DNA of 64,000 bases. Source: Membranipora membranacea. Lineage: Eukaryota; Bryozoa; Gymnolaemata; Cheilostomatida; Membraniporidae. The translations under genes and the position numbers were made by a program. Below, piece by piece: positions 35,150-45,446 of the stretch. The notes below the pieces were generated by a model. That model searched no databases, was not told the DNA's origin, and worked only from the letters and a program-made list of their open reading frames with translations. The DNA is taken from contig OU612066.1 of assembly GCA_914767715.1 (NCBI GenBank), positions 20,620,283-20,684,282 on the forward strand, written 5' to 3'. How positions within the stretch are numbered: the first letter of the stretch is position 1; each line of letters begins with the position of its first letter.

Positions 35150-37165
35150 TTACGCTTCCCTGCATCTCTGCCTCCTATCTGGGTTAGGTCTATCACTGCT
35201 GTAGGATCTCCTTGGCTTCCCTGACCTGTGCTTTGACATAGAGATTCCTTCTCTGCGGGAACGACTGGCCTCCACCATCTCCTCTTGCTGTTCCGGGGTA
35301 AGTTTCCTTATGTCTGGCGCTGCGAACTGGGCCTGTGCCATTTTCCCTACAACAAGAGAAGGAACTCTGTTTGGGCTAATGACCAGGCAGGGGAGTGAGT
35401 GACTGAGAGGCAGTGAAGGGCCTATCTCGGTCTCAACCTCACCAGAAAAGTCCTCCAGCTCACTTAATAATTCTCCTTCCTCTAAGGACAGATTCAAGAG
35501 TGGGCTTTCAGAGAAGTTCCCTTCCTCCAAAAGTCCCTCCTCGTGTATGGTTAAGCTATTTATTTTCATACAATCCTCCATATGCACAACTATCCTCCTT
35601 GCATTCACCATAGAGACGGATGCTCCCTGATTACTTTGCAAAAGAAGCATATTAGGTTTGGCAATGGCTGCTCCTGTGATTGGACGCTTAATATAAGCTC
35701 CGCCTCCATTCACAGGGGCTCTATAGTTAAGTGTAGCTAACTCCCTACATGCAACCCTGGGGCTAACATCCAATGGGGGCCACTCGTCCTCACTGAGTTG
35801 CAAGCAATCTACCAATTTGTTACAATCAAAATCTTTTTGCCACACAGGCTTGCTTCGCTGTCGATTTGACGTCCTGGTTTTTGGAGTTTGGGTCTCTAGA
35901 TCCATTGTTAGGTCGCCTTCATCATAACCTAATTCGTCTCCTCGCTGTAAGTCCATGACCTCTCCCTCAGATTCGTTGATCATTCCTCCTACATTTTCAG
36001 GTGCCTGTACTGTTTCTGGTGATATGTTCTCCAGCGGTTGATCCAAAGCCTGCGCCACTGGAGGGGGCCGTGCTCGGTGGTCTCCAACTGTCTCACCAGC
36101 CTCCTCCAGCAGATTTGTATGACAGTTTGGTGACTTTCCAACCTGGCCCCTCCGAAGTGGTCGTCGGGGTAATTCCCCCTCTTGCGGCGCCTTGCCTGAT
36201 GGGTGTTGACTCGGCTTGAAGGGTTTAAGCCTCCTTTCATTCTGAACTGTCTCTCCCCCATTCCTTCCCAACCGATATGTATGGTTGTCTTTTACTTCCA
36301 ACACATTGTACGGCCCAACAAACTTCCTCCTCAGTTTGTGTTTTTCACCTCTCCTTCGTTGGAAATTTACCAACCAAACTCGTTGGCCAACTTTATACAG
36401 CGGTGGCTCAGTTTGGTCTTCTAGTCTCAACTTGTCTTGTCTGTCCCTCACCCAGGCATGTGCCTCTTGAAGCCTCCCTAATTCCTGTGTTGCATACTCG
36501 GTACGGGTGAAGGCTACTGGCGCAGTAGCACCCATCACAGCAGCATCAGGGAGTCTGGTTTCTCTGCCAAACATTAGAAAATTTGGTGTCTCTTCTGTAG
36601 AGCTATGCGGTGTGGCCCTAAGTGCCGCCATGATGGAGGGTAGCACAAGATCCCAGTCTGTTTGGGAACCAACTATCAGTCGAGCACGAAGGGAATCCCC
36701 TATGGTCCTATTGTTCCTCTCAACCCGTCCGTTCCCCTGAGGGTGGTAGGGAGTAGTGTGTGTTTTTGCAACACCCCAAAGCCCACATAGCTCAGCTAGA
36801 AGCTCCGACTCGAATTGGCTGCCTTGATCACTATGCAATTGTTCTGGAACACCAAACCGTGAGAAAACTTGGTCATAAAGTGCTCTCGCGACTGTTGCCG
36901 CGGTCGCGTCCACTATGGGCAGGGCCTCGGTCCACCTGGTGAAGTGATCACTGAGCACAAGGATCCAGTTGTTTCCCCTTTCCATTTCTGGCATTGGTCC
37001 CACTAGGTCCACTGCAACCCATTGCCAAGGGCGGCCAGCATCCAATCGCCGTTTTCCAGTAGCTCCAGGCAGTCTCCCATATTTTGCTGCTTGGCATACT
37101 TCACATGTTTTTATAGCTCTGCGGATCTCTGCAGCCATGCCCGGCCAGTACCATTCCTTTCTGAT
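35150..37165 (-). pseudogene. gypsy integrase segment
   Basis: About 670 codons. It starts inside the zinc-binding region (CEVCQAAK) and continues into the DDE core: Asp in VAVDLVGPM, Asp in HSDQGSQFE, Glu in GRVERNNRT. A GPY-type motif (FVGPYNVLEV) and a long variable C-terminal region follow. The stop TAG at 37166-37168 separates it from the RNase H part, inside the HHCC finger. The C-terminal extension after GPY, more than 300 residues, is longer than usual. Confidence 0.85.
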
Positions 37166-39190
37166 CTATTGATAGGTACGCTCCGCCCCAGCATGGGTGG
37201 TAACATGTTTCCTCCAAATGACTTCCTGTCTCCAACCTTGTGGAGAAATGGCAGGGCAAATACTTCTTCCCTGTAGAGTCATCCTTAAACGCATGACCCC
37301 AGCTGGGTCTATCCACAATTCCTCCCATATAGCAGCGAATCTGCGCAGCTCCTCATTTGCTGTTTGAATTTCCATTTCTCTTAGTGGGGTACCAGCTCGG
37401 AGGGCCATGTAAACCACCCCTGTAGGTCCAGGGTCACCACTCTGTGCTTTCCCTACCTCTATAGTACCTTGAGCCGGCTGTAGTACACGTACTGTGGTCA
37501 CACATCCTTTTTCAATGCCCCATGTTCCAGTCTTTCTCTTTTCCCATTCAGTAGCCACTTCTTCCCATGAAGCACCCTGGTTTTTAGTGGTCACCCTTTC
37601 ACACTGCCGACAATCCTCGGGACATCCACGTCTACTCATCCCATCAGCATTACCATGTTTTGGCCCAGGCCGGTACAGTAGTTCAAAGGAAAACTCAGCT
37701 ATCTGTTCCAACCAACGAGCAACTTGGCAAGTCGGCTCTGTTCTGCGACACAACCAAAGCAGGGAAGCATGGTCAGTCCTGATGACAAAGGGGCGACCAT
37801 ATAGATATGGTCGGAAACGTTTAACTCCCCTCACCACTGCCAATAGTTCCCGTCGTGTTACACAGTAGTTTTTCTCCGGTGGGGCAAGTGTCTTGCTGTA
37901 GTAAGCGACCACCCGCTCTTCGCCGTTTTCTCTCTGAGAGAGAACTGCTCCTAGTCCAACATTGCTGGCATCTGTATCTAAGATAAACTCCAGACTTGGA
38001 TCTGGGTATCGCAGAACAGGTGCCGATACTAGTCGCCGCTTCAACTCCCTAAAGCTATCTTCTTCATCCTTCTCCCAGCTCCATAGGGTTCCTTTACCAG
38101 TGAGTCGGTGTAGTGGTTTAGCCACTGTTGCAAAGTCTGGCATATATTGTCTATAATACCCAGCTATTCCTAGAAAAGCACGCAAGTCCGTTGCTCCTTT
38201 TGGGGATGGCCATTTGATTACTGCCTCAATCTTTCCTGGATCTGTAGCTATTCCTTCTGCCGACACCCGGTGGCCTAAATATTCCACTTCTTTCTGGAAT
38301 AAATAACACTTCCCTGGTTTTAGCTTCAATCTTGCACTCCGTAGCCGATCCAGCACCTCGGCTAATCTTTGTTTGTGTGTCTGAAAGTCCGGTGCCATAA
38401 CAATGATGTCATCCAGGTAGAGGAGTAGGGTTTTCCAGTGTAGGCCTCTCAGTACCTATTCCATGAGACGTTGGAAGGTAGCAGGTGCTGAAGTCAGGCC
38501 GAATGGTAAAACCTTCCATCTCCAAAGCCCTCCTCGCGTGACAAAGGCTGCTTTATCTCTTGCATCAGCACTAAGTGGAACTTGCCAGTATGCTGATAGG
38601 AGGTCCAGAGTACTGAAATAGCTGCTGCCAGCTAGGGCCTCGAGACTCTCGTCAATTCTAGGGAGAGGATATGCATCCTGGACTGTGACAGCATTTGGTC
38701 GCCTGTAATCCACACAGAATCTCCATGTGCCGTCCTTTTTCCTCACAAGGACTACCGGGGAACTCCATGCTCCTGTCCCAGGCTCGATCACCCCCTGTTT
38801 CAACAACTTATCTACCTGTGCCTCTACTTCCGCTTCGCGCTCAGCCCCCAAACGACGTGCCAGCTGTCGGATTGGGCGAGTTCCTGCTTCTAGTGGAATA
38901 TCATGTTGGATTAGGTCAGTTTGTCCTGAGTCTCCTTCGCCTCTACTGAATACATCTTGGTATTTGGTTAATAATTCCCTTATCTGCTCCTGTTGTTCCT
39001 CCTTGTTGCAAGTGTCTTTGGTTTGTTCTAATAACCCCGTAAGAGGGGCTGGCCAATCTCCAGTATGAGCTCCAACCTGTGGTTCCTTGGGCTGGTCATC
39101 TAGTACTGCAGGCCAGCCAGGCAGGATATCCTCGTCTTTTACCGGGGTAAACTTTCCAATAACTTGCCCATTAAGAGGGAGACTTCCGTT
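37166..39190 (-). pseudogene. gypsy reverse transcriptase and RNase H segment
   Basis: Read from 39190 down. RT motifs in order are RKKDGTWRFCVDYRRPN, TLDLLSAYWQVPL, LPFGLTSAPATFQRLM and YLDD (38409-38420). Then come RNase H motifs ILDTDASNVGLGAVLSQ and IRTDHASLLWL, and the start of the integrase HHCC finger. A TAG at 38456-38458 interrupts RT between the FGL and YLDD motifs, leaving frame otherwise unchanged. The catalytic residues themselves are retained. Confidence 0.9.
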
Positions 39191-39191
39191 G

Positions 39192-40085
39192 TCAAAAACT
39201 CATCCATCCAGTTCCTTGTTCGAGTGTTGTCAGGGTAGCAGCCGTAACTCCCTCTCCAAAGAGGCCTTCTATCACCCCAGTGATCGGAAGGTCAGTCCTG
39301 CTTTCGACCTGTACTCTTAACACTCTCTCTCCTACTGGCCCTCTTGTCACAGTCTCCGCCACACGTACTGCTTGTATAGCCTCCTCTCCAGTTTGCAATT
39401 GGCAAGGCAACTCATGCTCGCCGGCAACGAGTACGGCATCCTTGAAGGATAAGGTACACCCATGTTGCACTAGGAAAGGCATTCCTAGTATTGCCTCATC
39501 CTTAATTTGAGCCACAAGGAATCGTTCCTCCCACACCAGTGACTTAATGCGACAACTAAGTTTTACGGTTCCAAAGAAGCAAAGGGGGCTTCCATCAGCC
39601 ACCATTCCTTGTATTCTGTCAGCAGGCTCCAAATTTCCTTTAACCTTTTCTGATAATTTATCGTAAGTACTCTTGGATAGTAGGTTGGTTGTACAACCCG
39701 TATCCAGAAGGAACCGAATTGTCTTACCAGCTACCTTTCCGGCTAGGAAGTAGCTTTCCTGATGAGGCCGAGCTACTCGCCTCATCTGGCTCCTATTCGA
39801 TGGTTTACATCGTGCTACCCCAGCCCTGACTTGAGCTTCATCTGTAGATTCCGCTCCCAGTTCCTCGTCAATATCCTCAGTAGACAATACCTCAAATCTA
39901 TTTGGAGTGAGCAAACTCTGATTCTTATGTATAAGCCCCTTCAGATTGGGCCCGCGGCAACGGGGGTTACTGGCGCGGACCATTGTCGTTTCCCGCCTTT
40001 GTTTTCCAGGGGTTTGTTGGGCAATCCCTTCTTCTGTGCCCTTCCTCTCCACAACCCCAGCACCGGGCATTTTTCCTCTCTCCAC
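39192..40085 (-). CDS. gypsy protease region
   Basis: About 297 codons overlapping the end of gag by 119 bases in the +1 frame. The retropepsin active site is LLDTGCTTNLL. It ends at a stop at 39192, and the RT frame resumes one base shifted, so protease and RT are out of frame in this copy. Whether the gag overlap is a programmed shift or a mutation cannot be told from one copy. Confidence 0.85.
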   Translation of the reverse strand: MERGKMPGAGVVERKGTEEGIAQQTPGKQRRETTMVRASNPRCRGPNLKGLIHKNQSLLTPNRFEVLSTEDIDEELGAESTDEAQVRAGVARCKPSNRSQMRRVARPHQESYFLAGKVAGKTIRFLLDTGCTTNLLSKSTYDKLSEKVKGNLEPADRIQGMVADGSPLCFFGTVKLSCRIKSLVWEERFLVAQIKDEAILGMPFLVQHGCTLSFKDAVLVAGEHELPCQLQTGEEAIQAVRVAETVTRGPVGERVLRVQVESRTDLPITGVIEGLFGEGVTAATLTTLEQGTGWMSF

Positions 40086-40854
40086 GTATGTTCTCTTTGT
40101 GATCTCTTGATGGCCCTGGCAGCCCTTGCTTCATTCCCGCCACTTCTGTTGTCAGATCCTGTACCGCTTTAAGTAGCGAAGCCATCACCTGTTCCGGACC
40201 CGGGGTCCAAACTCGTTGGGTGACGGATCGTTGGGGTGCCAATTCCTGCTCTCTTTCCTCTATGTCTTCCACCTGTCTTCCTTTCACTACAGTTCCTGAT
40301 CTCTTTGTAACCTGAAGATACTCATTCCCTGCTCGAATCATCTCATCCAGAGTCCCAGGTTGCCGCGCAAGCAAATGTCCCTGTAAACCTGGGTCGGCTA
40401 GGCCGAGCCGGAAACGCTCCATCGTCAACCTCTGGCGAGGAACATCAGGAGTATCTCCATAGGCTACCCCCACAAGGCGCTCCACTTCCGCACCATAGTC
40501 CGCTAAGGACTGTCCTGTTTGCAGACGCAAGCTGCCAAGACGGGCCTCTGCTTCCGTTTGTGTCAGGCCATAGTGCAACCGCAAGCTGCCAGCTATGGCC
40601 GCCCATGTACCGTGTCGGCCACATATCCGGGCCGGTCCAGTTAGCCCTTCCCTGGCTTTCAGAACGGATGTGGCTCCATCCCATTCCTGATTTTCAATTA
40701 GCTGTTCTAATTGCTCAATGAACATCTCTACATCTCCTTTTCCATCATAAATGGGGACTTTGAAACGCAAGCGAGGTGGCGCTGCGTCCTGTCCAGCTTG
40801 ATCCGCAACTGCTTGGCGGATCAATGCATTGAGGTTTCCTACAAACAAACTCAT
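39967..40854 (-). CDS. gypsy Gag
   Basis: 295 codons from ATG at 40854, intact. It has a capsid-like retrotransposon gag region (FIEQLEQLIE, WAAIAGSLRL, RLGLADPGLQGHL) and one CCHC zinc knuckle CWGCGEEGHRRRDC near the C-terminus. It begins about 75 bases after the primer-binding site. Confidence 0.88.
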   Translation of the reverse strand: MSLFVGNLNALIRQAVADQAGQDAAPPRLRFKVPIYDGKGDVEMFIEQLEQLIENQEWDGATSVLKAREGLTGPARICGRHGTWAAIAGSLRLHYGLTQTEAEARLGSLRLQTGQSLADYGAEVERLVGVAYGDTPDVPRQRLTMERFRLGLADPGLQGHLLARQPGTLDEMIRAGNEYLQVTKRSGTVVKGRQVEDIEEREQELAPQRSVTQRVWTPGPEQVMASLLKAVQDLTTEVAGMKQGLPGPSRDHKENIRGERKNARCWGCGEEGHRRRDCPTNPWKTKAGNDNGPRQ

Positions 40855-40910
40855 CCATCCTGTCCTTCAGTAAGTGCGTGGACCTTCTCGGGTGTGAGAA
40901 GTGCTGATTA

Positions 40911-40927
40911 TCCCACTGCTGCCACCA
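40911..40927 (-). other. Primer-binding site, tRNA-Leu type
   Basis: TCCCACTGCTGCCACCA on the plus strand equals a tRNA 3' end with CCA, close to the acceptor end of animal leucine tRNAs. It lies two bases inside the 5' LTR. Confidence 0.7.
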
Positions 40928-40929
40928 AC

Positions 40930-41347
40930 GTGATCAGTTTCCGTTTTAAAAACAAGAAATCCCGTTCTCCGGCGAAAACGGGATTCCGTATTCCCGAAAC
41001 TGAAGTTTCTGTATATCAAGGGTTCCGCTTTCCGCAAGATCCGTTTCCGTATTCCGTTATACGGAAATTCTTATTCCTTATTCCTGATTCCTTGATCCTG
41101 ATTCCTTATACCTTATTGTTTCTTACAATACATTTATTATCAGTGCCCTTTTGTTTTGATGGATCATTTCTTTTATTGCTTGCATACGATGATACACTTC
41201 TAATCACTCTGACAATAATAATAACTGCTCACTAAGAGCGCACATCAAGTGGGCGTGACTAAATAATATGCGCGTGACTAACATTCACACTAAGTTATGA
41301 CGTAGTGCACAGATACAAACTATACAGTGAAGTTTATTTTGGCTACA
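40930..41347 (-). repeat. 5' LTR of gypsy element
   Basis: 418-bp partner of 33422-33842, lacking the 3-bp ccg near position 40969 and differing at about seven other sites. Confidence 0.93.
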
Positions 41348-41390
41348 CGGATAAGATTTTGATGATTGCCGACTGTGAAAGGTTAACATA

Positions 41391-43920
41391 AACCAGTTAA
41401 TTGATAATCAATAACCATAGACCTACTAATAATAAACCTAGACAGGTGACAGATATAGAGCTTATACAGTGAGCAGTGAGGCCTATAATAACTGGAATTC
41501 CCCAATGACACAACGATACTGTGTTGTGCACAGTGCATGCTGCAATGAATGGTCTTACTATATGAGCGTGACTGATTATTAGCTATAATGGCATTTTTCT
41601 CATAGAGATATCGTAGACCGATGCCTACAAGTTAATTTTATCTGAAAGGTGATGTACCAAGCAACGCCATAGTCTCTGAATATCTTCTCTAGCTTAAATA
41701 TTGAATGAGATACAACCATTAGAAGTCGGCAATATCTGTAAACGTTGATACATTATAGCAAGGAGCAACAGTGAAGATAAAAATGTGTCTTGTATTGGTT
41801 GTAATAATAAATGAGAAGTCTTACTCTTACTATGCAACTGAACAACCAGAAGTACGAGTTGCGTACTTTATATCATGGTATGCATAGATAGACCAGTTAC
41901 TGATGCTGAAATTTTACCAATTCATTGAGTTTAGATGTTTTCATTTTTCTCTGATGTTATCTTCTGGGTTTCGTAATGAACTCGTATCATTATGTATTGG
42001 TGGATAAGGGATCTGAATCTGAATCTGAATCCATGCAAATTTCCTAAAAGAATATGGTTGAGGACTCTGTTTCGGGTTTTGATAAGTATGTTTGTGCCAA
42101 CACCATTGCATGTTATATAATTGCGGAGCAGTTGCTCGCTCACTACGAAGAGCTTCTTTGTGTTGGGAGGAAGTACAACAAGCCCGCCCCTATTCTTGAC
42201 GGACACCAGTGTAGTATCATCATTCGGGTCGTTAGTGTCTGTATCTATAAGTGAATCTCTACAGTCTGAACATGTCTAAGATACCTATCATGTTACGTTG
42301 TACTCTCTCCTTCTTCTCAAATCTGCGTATGCGTTGCTGCAATGTCTTTATTCGCCTCCTTTGTTTCGGAACTTTGGCTTCAGGAGTTGTCTTCTTTTGC
42401 CCTCGCCCCTCCTGCGGCGCATCGCTACTCAGTATTAAGGGTATATCTGGAACTACAGGTTCTGCTGCTTCAGCAGGAACTGTATCTGTTTGCACAGTAT
42501 GTAAATCCTCACTAGTTTCTGCGCTGGAACTCGGGGGGGGGGGGGGCTTTGCAGCGTCTCTGCTTAACACTCTACGTTTTTTGGGTTGTGGGGGTCGTAG
42601 ATACGCAGGATACTCCGGAAACATAGTAGTCACTGCATTCGGGTAGAGCATAGCCCGTCTCCCTGGAAGGTTAGGAGGCACTCTGTATGCACCCTTTCCA
42701 AAATGCTTGCTGCATAGAACAGAGTTTGTGCTCGGTTTCCAATCTTTACGGGACACTGCTTCGATCCATTTGTCACGGCGTTCCTGCTGAGCGGAAAACG
42801 GTGGAAGGTGAGGCTTGCATCCTTAATTGGTGTGTTGCTACAGCCAAAAGCACAGCAGCAGCGTCGACTACTTTTACTGACCTGTAAAATTGAGAAACTC
42901 ATAAACATGACATCAATCTTTCTCCTACTTTGCGAAAGTGAAAAAAGAGCATAATGTCGCGCCTGTCATTGCCACCTTTACCTGACAGTATTGAAAAGTA
43001 GAGCATACCATACCATGGAACTGAAACAAATTAAAACACAAGTATAGTTATGAATCTTATCTTACCGATTGCGATGTTGATGCGATGTCAGGTGTGCAAG
43101 AAATCCACTGAGCAACTGGACAGTTTAGTCTCAATAAGGCAAAGCCCACCAATGAAGAGTATGCAAAAATTAAGCTAATCCTACAGCGATAACTTTCAAG
43201 ATCATGCTACTTATGGGGACGTGTCACAAACTCCTTGAGCTACAATACAGATGGACACAGCATGTGCAAGGTTGACCAAGGTTAAAGCTATTTTTAGCTA
43301 GCCATGCTTTGAGTCATCAACTGATTGCAGCACACCCACATGGTAAGGCCTGTGTCTTTCAGAACGCATAAACAAATATTTTCATGCAACAGTCAGTCAT
43401 TGAGTCATGATATTTCCGACTTCTAATGGACGTAACTCACTCAATATTTGAGTCAGATACAAAATTCAAAGACTTACAGCTGGCTTGGTCCATCACATTT
43501 CACATAAAATTAACTTGCTTGCATAATTTCTCGATGAATCTGTGAGAAAAATGCTATTTTCTTGCTGCAATGCTTAAATAATGTATCACTGTTTACAGAT
43601 ATTGCTGGCTTCTAATGGTCCTATCTCATTCAATATTTGAGCTAGAGAAAAAATTCAGAGACTATGACGTTGCTTGTTACATCACCCTCCAGATAAAATT
43701 AACTTGTAGGCATCAGTCTTCGATATCTCTATGAGAAAAATGACATTATAGCTAATAATCAGTCACGCTCATATAGTAAAACCATTCATTGTAGCGCTCA
43801 CTGTGCACAACACAGTAACGTTATGTCATTGGGGAATTCCGGTTATTATAGGCCTCACTTCAGCTGCGCAGGTCACCTGTCTAGGTTTATTATTAGTAGG
43901 TCTATGTCAATAACTGGTTA
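41391..43920 (-). mobile_element. P-element-like transposon, internally deleted
   Basis: Long terminal inverted repeats (41391-41757 and 43579-43920, about 350 bp each, ends aaccagtta/taactggtt) enclose a minus-strand THAP-domain coding remnant. A subterminal relative of the right repeat lies at about 43400-43545 as a direct copy. The combination of a THAP domain, coiled coil and C-terminal RGGL segment fits P-type transposases; the central catalytic part is missing. No clear 8-bp target duplication was found. The left end abuts the gypsy element, only 38 bp away. Confidence 0.7.
41931..42882 (-). pseudogene. THAP-domain transposase remnant (N- and C-terminal parts)
   Basis: Read from 42882 after an attttacag acceptor. 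The THAP domain starts SSRRCCCAFGCSN, has FHRFPLS, shifts frame by one base near 42790, then continues ERRDKWIEAVSRKDWKPS and CSKHF, so the C2CH zinc ligands are present on both sides of the shift. A Pro-rich linker and a basic/leucine coiled-coil-like helix (TLQQRIRRFEKKERVQRN) follow, and the frame stops at 42259. A second open frame (about 42250-41931) reads VKNRGGLVVLPPNTKKLF, resembling the C-terminal part of P/THAP9-type transposases. The GTP-binding and RNase H-like catalytic regions are absent. THAP domains bind DNA sites near transposon ends. Confidence 0.65.
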
Positions 43921-45446
43921 GCACATGCCAATGAGATTTGATTTGGGGATGATGTAACAAATAGACATCTGATAGAACGGACATCGATTGTGTTGTAAGG
44001 AAAGAAGCAAATAGGGAAAGAGAGGGTAATTCCACATGTAGCGACAATTTCAAAACCAAAGGCTAAAAATACCTCAAACAGTTATACTTTACAGATGCCC
44101 TTTCAGACCAATTGAGCACACAACTTTATGTTTGATGGCAGATTCTGACAGATTGAAGCCTTTGCAATAGAATGGTCACCTGACCTGAGCTGTCAGGCTA
44201 CATCCTCTGTAATATCGGTGCGTGAAATGAAATGCAAATGCCCACTGTCACTTTAATGATAAACCTTGACAGGGTTCTACATATCGTGAGGCCGCATATT
44301 TGAACCGCGTGGGTAATGTTCATGAGTGGTTAAAACTTAGTCAAGCATACCGCGTTTATAATAAGGACATTGTTTCCAAATGCTAGTGACAGGTGGCTAA
44401 TGAGTGAGCCTACTAACTTAGTAGTACCAAGCTAGCGACTACTAAATATCTCTTCTTTTCATTAACAATCTCCAGCCTCAGAAAAAAGGCATATAAAATT
44501 GTTGAGCCCAATGTATTGACCATTTCGAGGTCAAGCAGTTTGACTCGTTACAACTATCTAGAAAAGGTCATCAAATTGGAAAAAATCTGACAAATTATTT
44601 ACCAATCAGCTTTCTTCTTCTTGGCCACCATTTGATGCAAATCCTTATGGCAGACAAAAAATTCTTAAATCGGTTTGGTTAGAAGAATTCAATAGGACCC
44701 CTGTGGGCTGTGGTCAGGTCTGTGCAATTTGATGGGAGGGCATCAGCTTTTAAAGGGTAGTGTGAAGAGTTATGGTCAATTATATTGCCCAGGTAGCTAA
44801 ATACTGTGGTTCGTTGGCAGCGGGCTCGCTGGTGTGCAATGGTTATAATTGATGGTTTGTTCAGAAGCAAGCCCTGTGGCTACAATATGCAGCCTAGGCG
44901 CAGCTAAAGTAAGGCACTTATTTGTGGGTGGCGTTACGAAATTGGATTGTGTAGAAGCAATGATGCTATCATTGATTTACAGTCAACATTCCAGGTTTTT
45001 TCTTGATAACTGATCAATTTTGTTTGATTTTCAATTTGAAAAATGCTCTACATTCAGCAGCATCTTGTCTTCAATGCAATGTTGATTTTCCTATGAAGAA
45101 CTTCTTGAGGTGATATAAATATGAATATATAAACATCAAACCGTTCACTATTATCTGCGAATGGCTCAAACATCACTGGGCAGGTTGGGAAAGCATTATT
45201 AAATTTTTTGGACAAGGCAATAAGAGCCCTTCTAGCATACATGTCAATGAGCATGACGTGTGTGCAGGTCAGATATGTTGAAGAACATGAATTTCTATAG
45301 CAGTTGACATGATAAAACACAGGATGTTTTAGCTTCCAATGAGGTTTAAAATGAGCTCATAACGACCGTTATTTAGGCAATTTACTCCAAGAAATCCTTT
45401 TTTTTTGTTACTAGCAGGCACACGAGTTTGAATTTAATGTACTCAC
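43921..45446. other. Region between P-like element and ZU5 exons
   Basis: No exon is firmly supported. A short minus-strand frame (about 44660-44612) encodes DLHQMVAKKKKADW before a stop, and an 88-codon frame lies at 45320-45054; neither fits the phase of the last ZU5-gene exon. Both are left unassigned. Confidence 0.4.

Larger units (their letters stand above)
33422..41347 (-). mobile_element. Ty3/gypsy LTR retrotransposon, nearly complete
   Basis: A 7.9-kb element read on the minus strand. Direct LTRs are 33422-33842 and 40930-41347, with cggat duplicated on each side (33417-33421, 41348-41352). Internal order is gag, protease, RT, RNase H, integrase, then an extra ORF. The order RT-RNase H-integrase identifies the Ty3/gypsy class. 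Two frame changes and three in-frame stops interrupt the coding region, so this copy is not autonomous. The LTRs differ by about seven substitutions and one 3-bp indel in 420 bases, indicating a fairly recent insertion. Confidence 0.95.

Noticed and set aside
36001-36740. Several plus-strand frames in the gypsy region
   Set aside because: They are antisense shadows of the integrase ORF.
33422-41347. Endogenous retrovirus with env
   Set aside because: The ORF in the env position has no signal peptide, membrane span or fusion region, and carries a zinc finger and coiled coil instead.
42687-42887. Plus-strand frame over the THAP region
   Set aside because: Antisense shadow; the minus strand carries the THAP zinc ligands and CSKHF.
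44612-44665. Peptide DLHQMVAKKKKADW before a stop on the minus strand
   Set aside because: Very short, low-complexity Lys run and no convincing splice context.
45054-45320. 88-codon minus-strand frame as a last exon of the ZU5 gene
   Set aside because: The plausible acceptor near 45297 puts it out of phase with the exon ending at 45447; the in-phase reading stops after 16 codons.
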